Of a stretch of DNA of 34,738 nt, positions 1-7,595 are shown piece by piece; the first letter of the stretch is position 1; each line of letters opens with the position of its first letter. The notes beneath the pieces were generated by a model. It did no database searches. It was not told the DNA's origin and saw only the letters and a list, made by a program, of their open reading frames with translations. A program made the translations under genes and the position numbers. Source of the stretch: JANLTP01 sp031363055 (GTDB taxonomy: Bacteria > Pseudomonadota > Gammaproteobacteria > Burkholderiales > Burkholderiaceae_E); assembly GCA_031363055.1 (NCBI GenBank), contig JANLTP010000235.1, forward strand, positions 1 through 34,738, in the 5' to 3' direction.

Positions 1-1
1 G

Positions 2-283
2 CTGGCCGAGAACGGCCGCAACAGGGGTATGAGCATCACTCATGAAATGGCCCGATGTTGCGGTAAGGAAGCGCAGGTTCGGGTGCGAGTGAATCGGATT
101 ATCGAAGAGAAGAGCGGTAAGATGCGTGAGCTCCAGAACACCGTGATGCTGCGCGATGTGCGTGGCGATCCGGCCGTCTGCGAGGAGTGTCTTTGCTCGG
201 ACGAAATGGGCGACTGCCCGCGTGGCGAACTGATGTATTGGCGAGAGATCTGGCTCGAACGGGTTACGGACACTGGTGCATGA
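2..283 (+). CDS. 3' end of a gene for a Cys-rich protein of unknown function (partial)
   Basis: The reading frame is open from base 2, so this is the C-terminal part (about 93 residues) of a gene that begins before the window. An internal ATG at 29 exists, but the residues before it read on without a break (NGRNRG leading into MSITHEM), which favours a longer protein. Visible features are a CCGKE motif, a central basic and acidic stretch (RIIEEKSGKM), a Cys cluster (CEECLC, then CPRG) and a conserved-looking tail YWREIWLERV. The spaced cysteines could bind a metal, but this is inference. I recall similar tails in uncharacterised proteins of polysaccharide and natural-product clusters, but cannot name a function. 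It precedes the hydrolase-like genes on the same strand with a 74 nt gap and may belong to the same transcript. Confidence 0.6.
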   Translation: MAENGRNRGMSITHEMARCCGKEAQVRVRVNRIIEEKSGKMRELQNTVMLRDVRGDPAVCEECLCSDEMGDCPRGELMYWREIWLERVTDTGA

Positions 284-357
284 TTTCGCCCGCAGTAACC
301 AGCGACGACCCCGCCGCCATCGGCTTGACGCACAGGCACCGTAGATTGGCCTGATCC

Positions 358-1176
358 ATGCAAATTTCAATCCGACGATTCGGTCGCCCCGCCCGCGAGA
401 TGGTGGGCGTGTTTCAGCAGGCACGCAGCGGACAGCCGGTTCGAGCCCGCTATTTGTTGTGCCGCCCGCTCGGCCAGGAGGCGGTTCGCAGCGCTTCGGT
501 GTTCCGGGTGCTATCGGATCGGCTCGCCCGCGAGGGCTGCGATGTGTTGCGCTTCGACTATCACGGCACCGGCGACTCGCCCGGCGACGAGGATCAGCAG
601 TCCATCGACGAATGGGTCGAGGACACGCTGGCAGCGCACGAACAACTCGATCCCGGTTCGGGTGTTCCGGTGAACTGGTTCGGAATGGGCCTGGGTGCCG
701 CATTGGCGCTTCAATCGGCGTTGCGGGCGCGCGCATTGCCTGCCCAACTGGTGCTTTGGGAGCCGGTTCTGGACGGATCGCAATATCTGCACACCTTGCT
801 GCAGGCACATCGCGCGGAACTGGCGCGCGAGTTCGCGATGCCGTGGCCGCTCCTCATCGAAAGCGGCAAGGTGACCGAGCCGACGGTGCCCGGCGACGTG
901 CTCGGGTTCGACATCGGGCCGCGCTTGGCCGACGATCTTCAGCGACTGGGCAAGGTCTCGCTGGAACCGGTTTTGCTACGCGGAATCCGCATCACTTGCG
1001 CCGTGCACAACGAACAACGGCCACTGTTCGGCGGCCTTTCGGCCAACCCTGCCCTGACCATGCACACCGTGGAGACGCGCACCAACTGGATGTTGAGCCA
1101 GGCGATGGGAACTGCGATCGTCCCCACCGATTTGCCACGTACACTGCTGTCGACACTAACAGCCTTTCGGGCTTAA
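358..1176 (+). CDS. alpha/beta-hydrolase-fold protein without a serine nucleophile
   Basis: A 272-residue protein with the pattern of an alpha/beta hydrolase: an N-terminal strand region (YLLCRPLGQEA), the RFDYHGTGDS segment that usually follows strand beta-4 in this superfamily, then a nucleophile-elbow position at WFGMGLGAALAL. The canonical Gly-x-Ser-x-Gly reads Gly-Met-Gly-Leu-Gly here, so the serine is absent and ordinary esterase chemistry is unlikely. No signal peptide or membrane segment is seen, so it is probably cytoplasmic. It lies 9 nt upstream of a second hydrolase-fold gene and in the same run as the phosphopantetheinyl transferase, so it may act on or chaperone a carrier-bound acyl group; that is inference. 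It resembles the hydrolases associated with exosortase-A-type EPS loci. The ATG at 358 is the first in frame after the stop of the preceding gene. Confidence 0.85.
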   Translation: MQISIRRFGRPAREMVGVFQQARSGQPVRARYLLCRPLGQEAVRSASVFRVLSDRLAREGCDVLRFDYHGTGDSPGDEDQQSIDEWVEDTLAAHEQLDPGSGVPVNWFGMGLGAALALQSALRARALPAQLVLWEPVLDGSQYLHTLLQAHRAELAREFAMPWPLLIESGKVTEPTVPGDVLGFDIGPRLADDLQRLGKVSLEPVLLRGIRITCAVHNEQRPLFGGLSANPALTMHTVETRTNWMLSQAMGTAIVPTDLPRTLLSTLTAFRA

Positions 1177-1185
1177 GAATGACCC

Positions 1186-2070
1186 ATGGCCGAGCAGACC
1201 TTGATACTGGGCGCCGAGAATCATCTCGTTGCCACCCTCACACCGGCAAACGGCAGCCGTACGGTGGCGCCGCGCTGGGTAGCGGTTCTGTCCAACGCCG
1301 GTGTGATTCCGCGCATCGGCCCGCACCGTATGAACGTACGATTGGCGCGGCGCTTCGCGGACATGGGCATTCCGTCGATTCGCTTCGACTTGAGCGGGCT
1401 AGGCGACAGCCTTCGCTCCAGCAGCACACTGCCGATCGAGCAGCAATGGGTTGCCGATACCCGTGCGGCGATGGACACCGCCCAAGCGCAGTTCGGCTGC
1501 AATCGATTTTTCATGGTCGGTTTCTGCTCCGGCGCCGAGGTGGCTCACTTCGCGGCGCTGGAAGACCGGCGACTGCGCGCTGCGGTGTTGTGGGATTGGT
1601 ATTCCCATACCACGCTGCAATCCAGGCTTCGCGCGGCGCTGTACAAATTGCGGCGCGCCGGCCCGCAAAAAGTAGTTCACAAACTGCTGGCCCGAGTCTG
1701 GCCAGCCGCACACCGTTCGAACGCAGCGGTGTCTGAGACCCCGGACAGCCTGGCGCAGGTTGTGCAACAGGTGCCATCCCGCGAGGAATATACCGGCCGC
1801 ATCCAGGCACTGGTCGACGATGGCGTCGAGTTGCTGTTCGCCTACAGCGGCGGCGAGCCTGAACGGTTCAATCACCGCGGCCAGTTTCGCGGTATGTTTG
1901 GCGGCTACGCCTTCGTCGACAAGGTCGCATTCACTTACCTCGAAATCTCGGATCACCTGGTCACGCGGCGCGAGGCACAGCGCTCGTTCACCGACATGGT
2001 AGTGCAGTGGCTGGAGCAGCGCGTGCTGGTGGCGCCGCCGCCGGCACCGCCGGCCTCGCCGCCGCGCTGA
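1186..2070 (+). CDS. alpha/beta hydrolase with a cysteine at the nucleophile position
   Basis: A 294-residue alpha/beta-hydrolase-fold protein. It carries the strand and turn segment SIRFDLSGLGDS, a nucleophile elbow VGFCSGAE in which the expected serine is a cysteine (Gly-Phe-Cys-Ser-Gly), and a late histidine in ISDHLVTRR that could be the catalytic base. Cysteine nucleophiles are known in dienelactone-hydrolase-like enzymes, but the rest of this sequence does not make it an obvious member of that family. The tail is proline-rich (PPPAPPASPPR). The ATG at 1186 sits 9 nt after the upstream stop, which fits an operon with the preceding hydrolase-like gene and the phosphopantetheinyl transferase. 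A thioesterase or acyl-transfer role in the carrier-protein pathway of this locus is possible but unproven. Confidence 0.87.
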   Translation: MAEQTLILGAENHLVATLTPANGSRTVAPRWVAVLSNAGVIPRIGPHRMNVRLARRFADMGIPSIRFDLSGLGDSLRSSSTLPIEQQWVADTRAAMDTAQAQFGCNRFFMVGFCSGAEVAHFAALEDRRLRAAVLWDWYSHTTLQSRLRAALYKLRRAGPQKVVHKLLARVWPAAHRSNAAVSETPDSLAQVVQQVPSREEYTGRIQALVDDGVELLFAYSGGEPERFNHRGQFRGMFGGYAFVDKVAFTYLEISDHLVTRREAQRSFTDMVVQWLEQRVLVAPPPAPPASPPR

Positions 2071-2088
2071 CCCCAGCAGGGTATCCGA

Positions 2089-2793
2089 GTGCTGCGTCAA
2101 TCGAGCCATGGCTTGACTTCGCCGATACCGCTGCGCCTGGCCGCGCCGCCACCGTTCGAGTTATGGCTGATGGCGTTACATGAGCTGCCTTCGCCCGAAT
2201 CGCTTGCAACCTTGTCCCGCTTTGAACACGAACGCGCCGCGCGTTTTGTCTTCGAGCGCGACCGCAGGCGTTATCTCGCGTCGCACTGTGCGCTGCGCCA
2301 GTTGCTGTCCTCTCGCATCGGCACAGCCGCTGCGCAACTCGTGTTCGACGACGGTCCGTTCGGCAAACCAGCACTGCGCAACCCGCCTCATTGTGCCTTT
2401 AACCTGAGCCACAGCGAAGACGTGGCGGTCGTTGCAATGGCCGACCAGGGCGAGATCGGCGTGGATGTGGAAATGCTGCGGCCGATGCCTGATGCGATCG
2501 AGCTGGCCCGGGAAAACTTCAGCGCTGCGGAATGCGCCGAGCTGGCGGCGACGCCCGCCGAGCATCAATCGTTGGCGTTCCTGCTCGGCTGGACCCGCAA
2601 GGAAGCGTGCCTGAAGGCCATCGGCAGTGGCCTGAGCATCACGCCGAACATGTTCACCGCCGGACTGACCCTGGAGCCGCGCATCGTTCGCATCGCCACG
2701 CCAGCCGGCGCCGTCAGTGTTCTCGTCCAGTCACTGCGCCCGAACACCAACATCGTGGTCTCGCTGGCGCGGATTGAAACCGAACGACATTGA
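2089..2793 (+). CDS. 4'-phosphopantetheinyl transferase (Sfp type)
   Basis: A 234-residue member of the Sfp/Gsp/HetI phosphopantetheinyl transferase superfamily, which moves the phosphopantetheine arm of CoA onto a serine of carrier proteins. The hallmark segments are present in order: GKPAL then FNLSHSED (about residues 85-108), the Mg-binding IGVDVEML (Asp near 126) and WTRKEACLKAIG (W168, K171, E172). The length matches the Sfp type rather than the short AcpS type, so the substrate is likely a specialised carrier protein. The obvious candidate is the ACP encoded at 22082. The start is a GTG 18 nt after the preceding stop, with a purine-rich AGCAGGG upstream. It is the last gene of the plus-strand block and meets the deacetylase gene tail to tail. 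Confidence 0.93.
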   Translation: MLRQSSHGLTSPIPLRLAAPPPFELWLMALHELPSPESLATLSRFEHERAARFVFERDRRRYLASHCALRQLLSSRIGTAAAQLVFDDGPFGKPALRNPPHCAFNLSHSEDVAVVAMADQGEIGVDVEMLRPMPDAIELARENFSAAECAELAATPAEHQSLAFLLGWTRKEACLKAIGSGLSITPNMFTAGLTLEPRIVRIATPAGAVSVLVQSLRPNTNIVVSLARIETERH

Positions 2794-2817
2794 CTGACCG
2801 CGCTTTGATTTGAGTCG

Positions 2818-3888
2818 TCAGGGCGAAAAACGGCCGAACACAGCGGCACAACGAACCTGGGTTCGCAAATGCCCGCCCGATTGTCGCGCCACTGCCACTC
2901 GAAGAATATTGAACTTGTCGAGCGTCTGAGTTGAGTTGATTCCGCCGTAGAACGAAAAAGCATAGTCATAACCGAGCGATTTCAAGACCGTTTGGGTGCG
3001 AGCGGAAAACGCCGTTCTGGAACCCACCGGGTAAGCGAACAGCCGCGGCCGCGCGCCTAATACGTCCTGCAGCATTCCGGTGGCTGTCTCGATCTCCTGC
3101 AACTCGTCTTCGGCCGAAAGTCGCGCCAATAACTTGTGCGAATGACCATGCGCGCCAATGGTCATTCCGGCGGCTTGCATAGCCACCATATCAGAGGGCG
3201 AAAAGAACATCTGCTCGAAACTCAAGGGAATCACGTCCCCTTGACAGGCCGCTCTGAGCTCGCCGATGAATCGCGCGCTGTCGAGCATCGCGGGATCTTT
3301 GTACAGTCGCAGAACTTCTCGCGAAACATTGGCGAATCCCTGTACTCCAAGATCGACGGCCAATCGCTTCGGGTAGGTCAAGACGAACCGGCTCTGGCCA
3401 GCAGACTTTATACAATAACTGATTTCATCCCACCACGGAACATCGCGACTGCCGATGAACTCCGAGGGCACAAAAAAGGCCGCAGCCAGTGCATGTTTGC
3501 GAAGCAAAGGTAGCGCATTCTCGACGTTGTCCTTGTAGCCGTCATCGAAAGTCAATAGGACCGACGCTCGCCGTGTCTTGCCGGCCTGGATATCATCGAG
3601 GCCGCCCTGCATTCGTTTCGGGTCCATGACCTCGAACTCTGATTTCAAAAACTGCAGTTGCTGATCGAATTCGCTAGCAGTCGCGGAGTAGACACCGGGA
3701 TCGCCAATCGCTTCCTGGTAGTTACCAATGCGGTGGTAGTTCAGGACAATCAGATGTTTGGGATTAGACGCAAAACGCGACAGCGATCCGATACCGGTCC
3801 GATCAATCAGTTCGCCCAGCCGCGCCCGTCGCGACAGCCGCTGGTTCTTGAATGGTTCGAAATGCATATCGAAGTTACGGTCAGGCAA
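2818..3888 (-). CDS. polysaccharide deacetylase family protein (NodB domain)
   Basis: A 356-residue protein with a complete NodB homology domain, which removes acyl groups (usually N-acetyl) from sugars using a bound divalent metal. It shows LNYHRIG near residue 50, motif 1 LLTFDDGY near 112, motif 2 GAHGHSHKLL (His-x3-His) near 245 and LFAYPVGS near 283. The domain starts after a basic N-terminal region with no evident signal peptide. The chosen start is a TTG at 3888, preceded at a good distance by GGGAG; an ATG at 3867 is the alternative. It is the last gene of the long minus-strand block and lies 93 nt from the degenerate homologue upstream. A role in de-N-acetylating the EPS or its lipid-linked precursor is inferred from context. 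Confidence 0.92.
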   Translation of the reverse strand: MPDRNFDMHFEPFKNQRLSRRARLGELIDRTGIGSLSRFASNPKHLIVLNYHRIGNYQEAIGDPGVYSATASEFDQQLQFLKSEFEVMDPKRMQGGLDDIQAGKTRRASVLLTFDDGYKDNVENALPLLRKHALAAAFFVPSEFIGSRDVPWWDEISYCIKSAGQSRFVLTYPKRLAVDLGVQGFANVSREVLRLYKDPAMLDSARFIGELRAACQGDVIPLSFEQMFFSPSDMVAMQAAGMTIGAHGHSHKLLARLSAEDELQEIETATGMLQDVLGARPRLFAYPVGSRTAFSARTQTVLKSLGYDYAFSFYGGINSTQTLDKFNILRVAVARQSGGHLRTQVRCAAVFGRFSP

Positions 3889-3981
3889 CTTTCGCTCCCG
3901 AGTGCAGACGGCTCAGGCAAAAATCTCCCGGCGACTGTGCGAAATTCTGCACCGATTGGCCCGCTGGGGCTGTGCAAAGCA

Positions 3982-4782
3982 TCACGTCTGCCCACTGATG
4001 CTAGTCGAATCCGCAGGCCGCGCCCAGCACGGCAGATCAATCAGGGTCCGAAATCCTGCACTCGATAGTCCGCCAGCGACGGTCACGCGCGATAAGGTCA
4101 TCGGACTGAGCGATCCGAGCCAGTTCACGCCATGTTGCGGCGTCACCGCCAGTCGGTAGCCAGCCAAAGCCGCCCTCAGAATGATTTCATCGTGACCCAG
4201 ATCTTGGAGCGATTGATACGCAAACGAGCACATAGATGCGCCTAAGCCGCGTTCTATGGCGGCCTTGGATTCGGCAATATCGGTCGCACCGAATTCGATC
4301 GCCGAGTGTGCCAACCCAGCGAACGCCGCAAACGCCGCCAGCACCGGCGCTGCCGAACTCGCTAAGGCCGGCAAAAACACCGTGGCCGGTACACCGGTCT
4401 GATTAAGCACTGGCAATACGCTGCGCAATTCAATGGCGCTCAGATTATCGAAGGTGATCACCACCGGACGCTTCGGCATTGCCAGCTTGCCACTCAGATA
4501 AACGGCCACCGTCGATAACGCCACCGGCGTGCAATATTCGGACAGGTATTTCATCTGCGTTTCGAATTCGCCCAAGCTGACCCACCGATCCGCGCGGCGC
4601 GTGCTGGCGACAGCGACGCCCTGCGCTGGCTGAACACCGGCATAACGCAGAACCAGCAACGGTCGGCGCCGACGATCGTGAAGCCATCGAAGCAAGGTCG
4701 GTACAAAAGGAAACGAATGCAGATACGTCAGAACACCAGGACCAGCGGCCGGCGCGGCTGTCGGCGAAGGAGCGGCGATCAC
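3982..4782 (-). CDS. degenerate NodB-like polysaccharide deacetylase, probably inactive
   Basis: A 266-residue protein whose layout follows the NodB deacetylases beside it, but with the catalytic residues replaced. The first strand reads LRYAGV where its neighbour has LNYHRI. Motif 1 reads ITFDNLSA instead of TFDDGY, losing the second Asp. The motif 2 region reads IEFGATDIAES, with both metal-binding histidines missing. The later motif reads SFAYQSL instead of FAYPxG. The frame is intact, so it is not simply a decayed gene. The start is a GTG overlapping the stop of the upstream deacetylase by 4 nt (GTGA), which suggests translational coupling. It may be a non-catalytic sugar-binding partner of an active deacetylase; this is inference. 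A pseudogene in early decay is the alternative. Confidence 0.75.
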   Translation of the reverse strand: MIAAPSPTAAPAAGPGVLTYLHSFPFVPTLLRWLHDRRRRPLLVLRYAGVQPAQGVAVASTRRADRWVSLGEFETQMKYLSEYCTPVALSTVAVYLSGKLAMPKRPVVITFDNLSAIELRSVLPVLNQTGVPATVFLPALASSAAPVLAAFAAFAGLAHSAIEFGATDIAESKAAIERGLGASMCSFAYQSLQDLGHDEIILRAALAGYRLAVTPQHGVNWLGSLSPMTLSRVTVAGGLSSAGFRTLIDLPCWARPADSTSISGQT

Positions 4783-5420
4783 TGCAACGCTTCACTCAGC
4801 GTATGAAAACTGAAGCCCGCCGCGAGCCAGCCCGGCAGCAAACGCGCCAAGGCAAGTTGGGCAGTCACTCCGTCATCATGAAACAACAGAATATCGCCGG
4901 CCACCGGCTGCCTGGCGTCAAAGGACGCCACCACCCGTTCGGCGTCGCCGCCATAGTCGAGGCTGTCGCGCGACCACAACGCCACCCGATGTCCGGCGGC
5001 CAGACAGTAAGTCAACAACGAAACCGACAAGCCACCGTATGGCGGCCTGAAATAATGCGCCGCGCCGCCATCGAAGTTCGCCAGCAGTTGTTCCATGCCA
5101 TTGATTTCGAGATCGCGGCCGCGATTCGACAGCAAGTCCATGCGCGGATGAATCAGCGTGTGATTACCCAACTCGTGGCCGGCCGCGACCAGTTGCCTGA
5201 CCACTTCGGGTCGAACCTGGGCGTCGCGCCCGACAATAAAAAAGGTCGCTTTGACGCCGTATTGATCGAGCAGGTCGAGGATCGCTGGCGTATGCACGGC
5301 GCTAGGGCCATCGTCGAAGGTCAGATAGAGTCGCCGTTCGCCGCGCCTGCCACGCACCAGAATCCGGTTCAAGGACAGCCTCATCAAGCCCAACTTGACG
5401 TAATCGGCAATTCTGGACAT
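4779..5420 (-). CDS. polysaccharide deacetylase (NodB type, catalytic residues complete)
   Basis: A compact 213-residue NodB-domain enzyme of the chitooligosaccharide/peptidoglycan deacetylase kind. The five motifs are all visible: YLTFDDGPS near residue 32, GNHTLIHPRM near 85, YFRPPYGG near 122, LWSRDSLDYGG near 148 and LLFHDDG near 178. The metal-binding Asp-His-His set and the two catalytic residues are therefore present. No signal peptide is obvious; the N terminus is short and basic. It starts at ATG 5420, 16 nt after the epimerase gene, and overlaps the degenerate homologue downstream by 4 nt. It likely deacetylates a sugar of the repeat unit, but a cell-wall substrate cannot be excluded. 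Confidence 0.93.
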   Translation of the reverse strand: MSRIADYVKLGLMRLSLNRILVRGRRGERRLYLTFDDGPSAVHTPAILDLLDQYGVKATFFIVGRDAQVRPEVVRQLVAAGHELGNHTLIHPRMDLLSNRGRDLEINGMEQLLANFDGGAAHYFRPPYGGLSVSLLTYCLAAGHRVALWSRDSLDYGGDAERVVASFDARQPVAGDILLFHDDGVTAQLALARLLPGWLAAGFSFHTLSEALQ

Positions 5421-5436
5421 GAGCGGGGTCGCGGCC

Positions 5437-6447
5437 TCAGGCTTTCGCGAACTGATCGCGAAGACTGGTGAATGTTTCGTCGAGCCCTACTTGCATACTG
5501 ACGCGCGGCCGCCAGCCCAGCGCCTTCAGCCGGCTGTTCGAATAACGGACCGGGCGATACATCGCTCGCACCACATACGGCGTCAGGATGGCCGGCAACT
5601 GGCCCTGCGAGCGGCGGCTGTAACGCTGCAACCAGGACGATCCCCACAGCAGCACCGAGTACGGCAACGGCACGACCCGCAGACGTCGAACCCGCGCCCG
5701 ATACTGGCTCAAATACTGCGCGCAGGTCGGCAGATCGTCGTCCACCACATTGAACACATCACCGGCCGAACCCTTCAAAGCAGCCAGGACGATGGCGTCA
5801 GCGCAATTATCAACCTGCGTCAGCGGCAGCAGATTGCCGCGTCCGAGCGAAACAAAGGTACCGAGCACACTGATGCCGACCCGGCTCGACAAGCCACTGC
5901 CACCGGGGCCGAAAATGACACCGGGGCGCACAATGATCGACTCTAGCGCCGCCTGACTGGGATGCTCGCGATACAGCACCTCTTGCTGAACCTTGGTGAA
6001 GGCGTAACCCCCCTTGGCAACACCGCCGGCCTCAAGCATCGCTGTTTCATCGAGCAATGCATCGTCGGCCAAGCGGCCGGTATCGTAAACCGAGAACGAG
6101 CTGATCAAAACAAATCGCCGCACCCCGGCGACAGCGACCGCATCGAGCAAGTTACGGGTGCCGACCACACTGTTCATGAACATATCGGCCGCACCACCGC
6201 GTGTACCGGCGGCCGCGTGAATGATCATATCGACCCCGCTGACGCTACGCAGTACCTGCTCCGCAGACAACAGATTGACCACTGCCACTTCGATCTTGCT
6301 GTCTTTAACGGCCAGCCGTTCGCGCAGCTTGTGCCCGGCAGCCTCTTGTCGCACCGCCAGTCGGATGTCGTCGACCCCGGATCGAAGCAAACTGGCTACG
6401 ATACGCTGCCCGAGAAAACCCGACGCGCCGGTGACCAGAACCTTCAT
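5437..6447 (-). CDS. NAD-dependent epimerase/dehydratase (extended SDR)
   Basis: A 336-residue extended short-chain dehydrogenase/reductase. The N-terminal nucleotide-binding loop is VTGASGFLGQR (residues 5-15), followed by the IIHAAAGT segment, the serine-containing LISSFSVYD, and the active-site Tyr-x3-Lys in GYAFTKVQQE. Such enzymes epimerise, dehydrate or reduce nucleotide sugars using tightly bound NAD(P). Its start codon overlaps the stop of the upstream Gfo/Idh gene (ATGA), so the two are probably made together. The same pair of activities is fused into one protein at 25744-27846, which supports a shared two-step reaction on a sugar. The substrate is not predictable from the sequence. 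Confidence 0.93.
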   Translation of the reverse strand: MKVLVTGASGFLGQRIVASLLRSGVDDIRLAVRQEAAGHKLRERLAVKDSKIEVAVVNLLSAEQVLRSVSGVDMIIHAAAGTRGGAADMFMNSVVGTRNLLDAVAVAGVRRFVLISSFSVYDTGRLADDALLDETAMLEAGGVAKGGYAFTKVQQEVLYREHPSQAALESIIVRPGVIFGPGGSGLSSRVGISVLGTFVSLGRGNLLPLTQVDNCADAIVLAALKGSAGDVFNVVDDDLPTCAQYLSQYRARVRRLRVVPLPYSVLLWGSSWLQRYSRRSQGQLPAILTPYVVRAMYRPVRYSNSRLKALGWRPRVSMQVGLDETFTSLRDQFAKA

Positions 6448-7595
6448 ACGGGCACGCTCCCGGACACACTCACGGGAACACTTACGGGAACGTCGAGCGG
6501 CGCGCTGCGGGCCGCTGCAATACCGGCAATTACGGTATCAATGGCCTGACAGGTGACCAGCACGTCGCGTTCATTCAAGGCATCGGCGCCACCACCACGA
6601 ATCGATTCGTAAAACGCCGCCAGCAAGCGCCGCATACCTTGGAAGAAGTGGTACTCGTAACGCCAGAAGGCTCGTCCGTTTACCCAGACCTGGCGCGCAT
6701 AGGCGCGGGCCTGATCGAGTGCCGGGAACAGTCGCCCGACCGAGCCCGGATAACGTTGCCGCGCTAAGGGAGTAATGGTTCGGGCGCTAAAGTCGAGTAG
6801 TACTGAATCTCGCGAACCGAGTACCCGCATGGTGTGGGTCGCAGGCCGCGCGTGCGAGCTGATGCACGCCGAGACCGTCAAGTTCGCGCACGACAGCGTG
6901 AACCGCAATTCGTCGGGCAAATCGTCAATGGTTGCATTGCCAACCGTAGCGCGCATTCGAAACGCCTGACAGGTCGCCGTCAAGGGCTGATCGGGCAGCA
7001 AGGGCGCGACCTTGCACAGCACATGATCAAGCACATTATGAAAAAGTTTGCCCGGCAAACGGTGGACCCAATGATTCGGGTCGGCCAACACCGCCAGCCC
7101 ATAGTCTCCAGACAGATCGTAGCCGAAGGCCGTATCGATATGAATAATATCGCCCAGCGCGCCGGACCGGACCAACGCCATCAGCTCAACGAACGGCCGC
7201 TCGAAGCAGTAGAGATAATTGACCGATACCCGGCGCTGTGCCGCTCGCGCAAGCGCCTGGATTTCACGGGTCTGCAAGGCCGTCAATGCAAACGGCTTTT
7301 CGAGAAAGACGTGACATCCGGCGCCAAAGGCCTGACGGGCCAATGCCAGATGTGAATCGGGCGGTGTTGCAACATGCAGCACATCGAGCCGTTCGGCGCC
7401 AAGCATGGCGGCGAGGTCATCATAGGTCGCGGCGATATCAAAGCGCAGCGCCAATTGGCGCGCCATCAACGGTTCACGGTCGCAGACCGCAACGACCTCG
7501 GCGACACCGGTGGCCCGGATCTGCTCGACATGCGCATCCGCAATTTTGCCGCAGCCGACGATACCTACTCGCAATTTTGACTGTGCCGGATTCAT
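6444..7595 (-). CDS. Gfo/Idh/MocA family oxidoreductase
   Basis: A 383-residue NAD(P)-dependent sugar oxidoreductase. The Rossmann loop VGIVGCGKIADAH lies at residues 10-22, a THVATPP-like segment (HVATPPDSH) follows, and the family signature EKP is in FLEKPFALT near residue 99. A C-terminal substrate domain fills the remainder. In EPS loci these enzymes typically oxidise or reduce nucleotide sugars at C3 or C4. The C terminus ends in a short Val/Pro/Ser repeat (PVSVPVSVSGSVPV) encoded by 12 nt DNA repeats at 6448-6495, which looks like a recent tail expansion. ATG 7595 overlaps the upstream stop by 4 nt and its own stop overlaps the SDR start by 4 nt, so it is embedded in a coupled operon. 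Confidence 0.93.
   Translation of the reverse strand: MNPAQSKLRVGIVGCGKIADAHVEQIRATGVAEVVAVCDREPLMARQLALRFDIAATYDDLAAMLGAERLDVLHVATPPDSHLALARQAFGAGCHVFLEKPFALTALQTREIQALARAAQRRVSVNYLYCFERPFVELMALVRSGALGDIIHIDTAFGYDLSGDYGLAVLADPNHWVHRLPGKLFHNVLDHVLCKVAPLLPDQPLTATCQAFRMRATVGNATIDDLPDELRFTLSCANLTVSACISSHARPATHTMRVLGSRDSVLLDFSARTITPLARQRYPGSVGRLFPALDQARAYARQVWVNGRAFWRYEYHFFQGMRRLLAAFYESIRGGGADALNERDVLVTCQAIDTVIAGIAAARSAPLDVPVSVPVSVSGSVPV
6448..6495. repeat. 12 nt tandem repeat, four imperfect copies
   Basis: Four consecutive 12 nt units with the pattern ACGGGMACRCTC lie within the 3' end of the Gfo/Idh gene and encode the Val-Pro-Val-Ser type tail. Being a multiple of three, copy-number changes would keep the frame. 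Confidence 0.7.

Noticed and set aside
459..1736. A 425-codon open frame on the plus strand overlapping both hydrolase-like genes
   Set aside because: It is rich in Arg, Gly and Ala and shows no domain; it is the frame-shifted shadow of two genes with clear folds, a common effect of high GC content.
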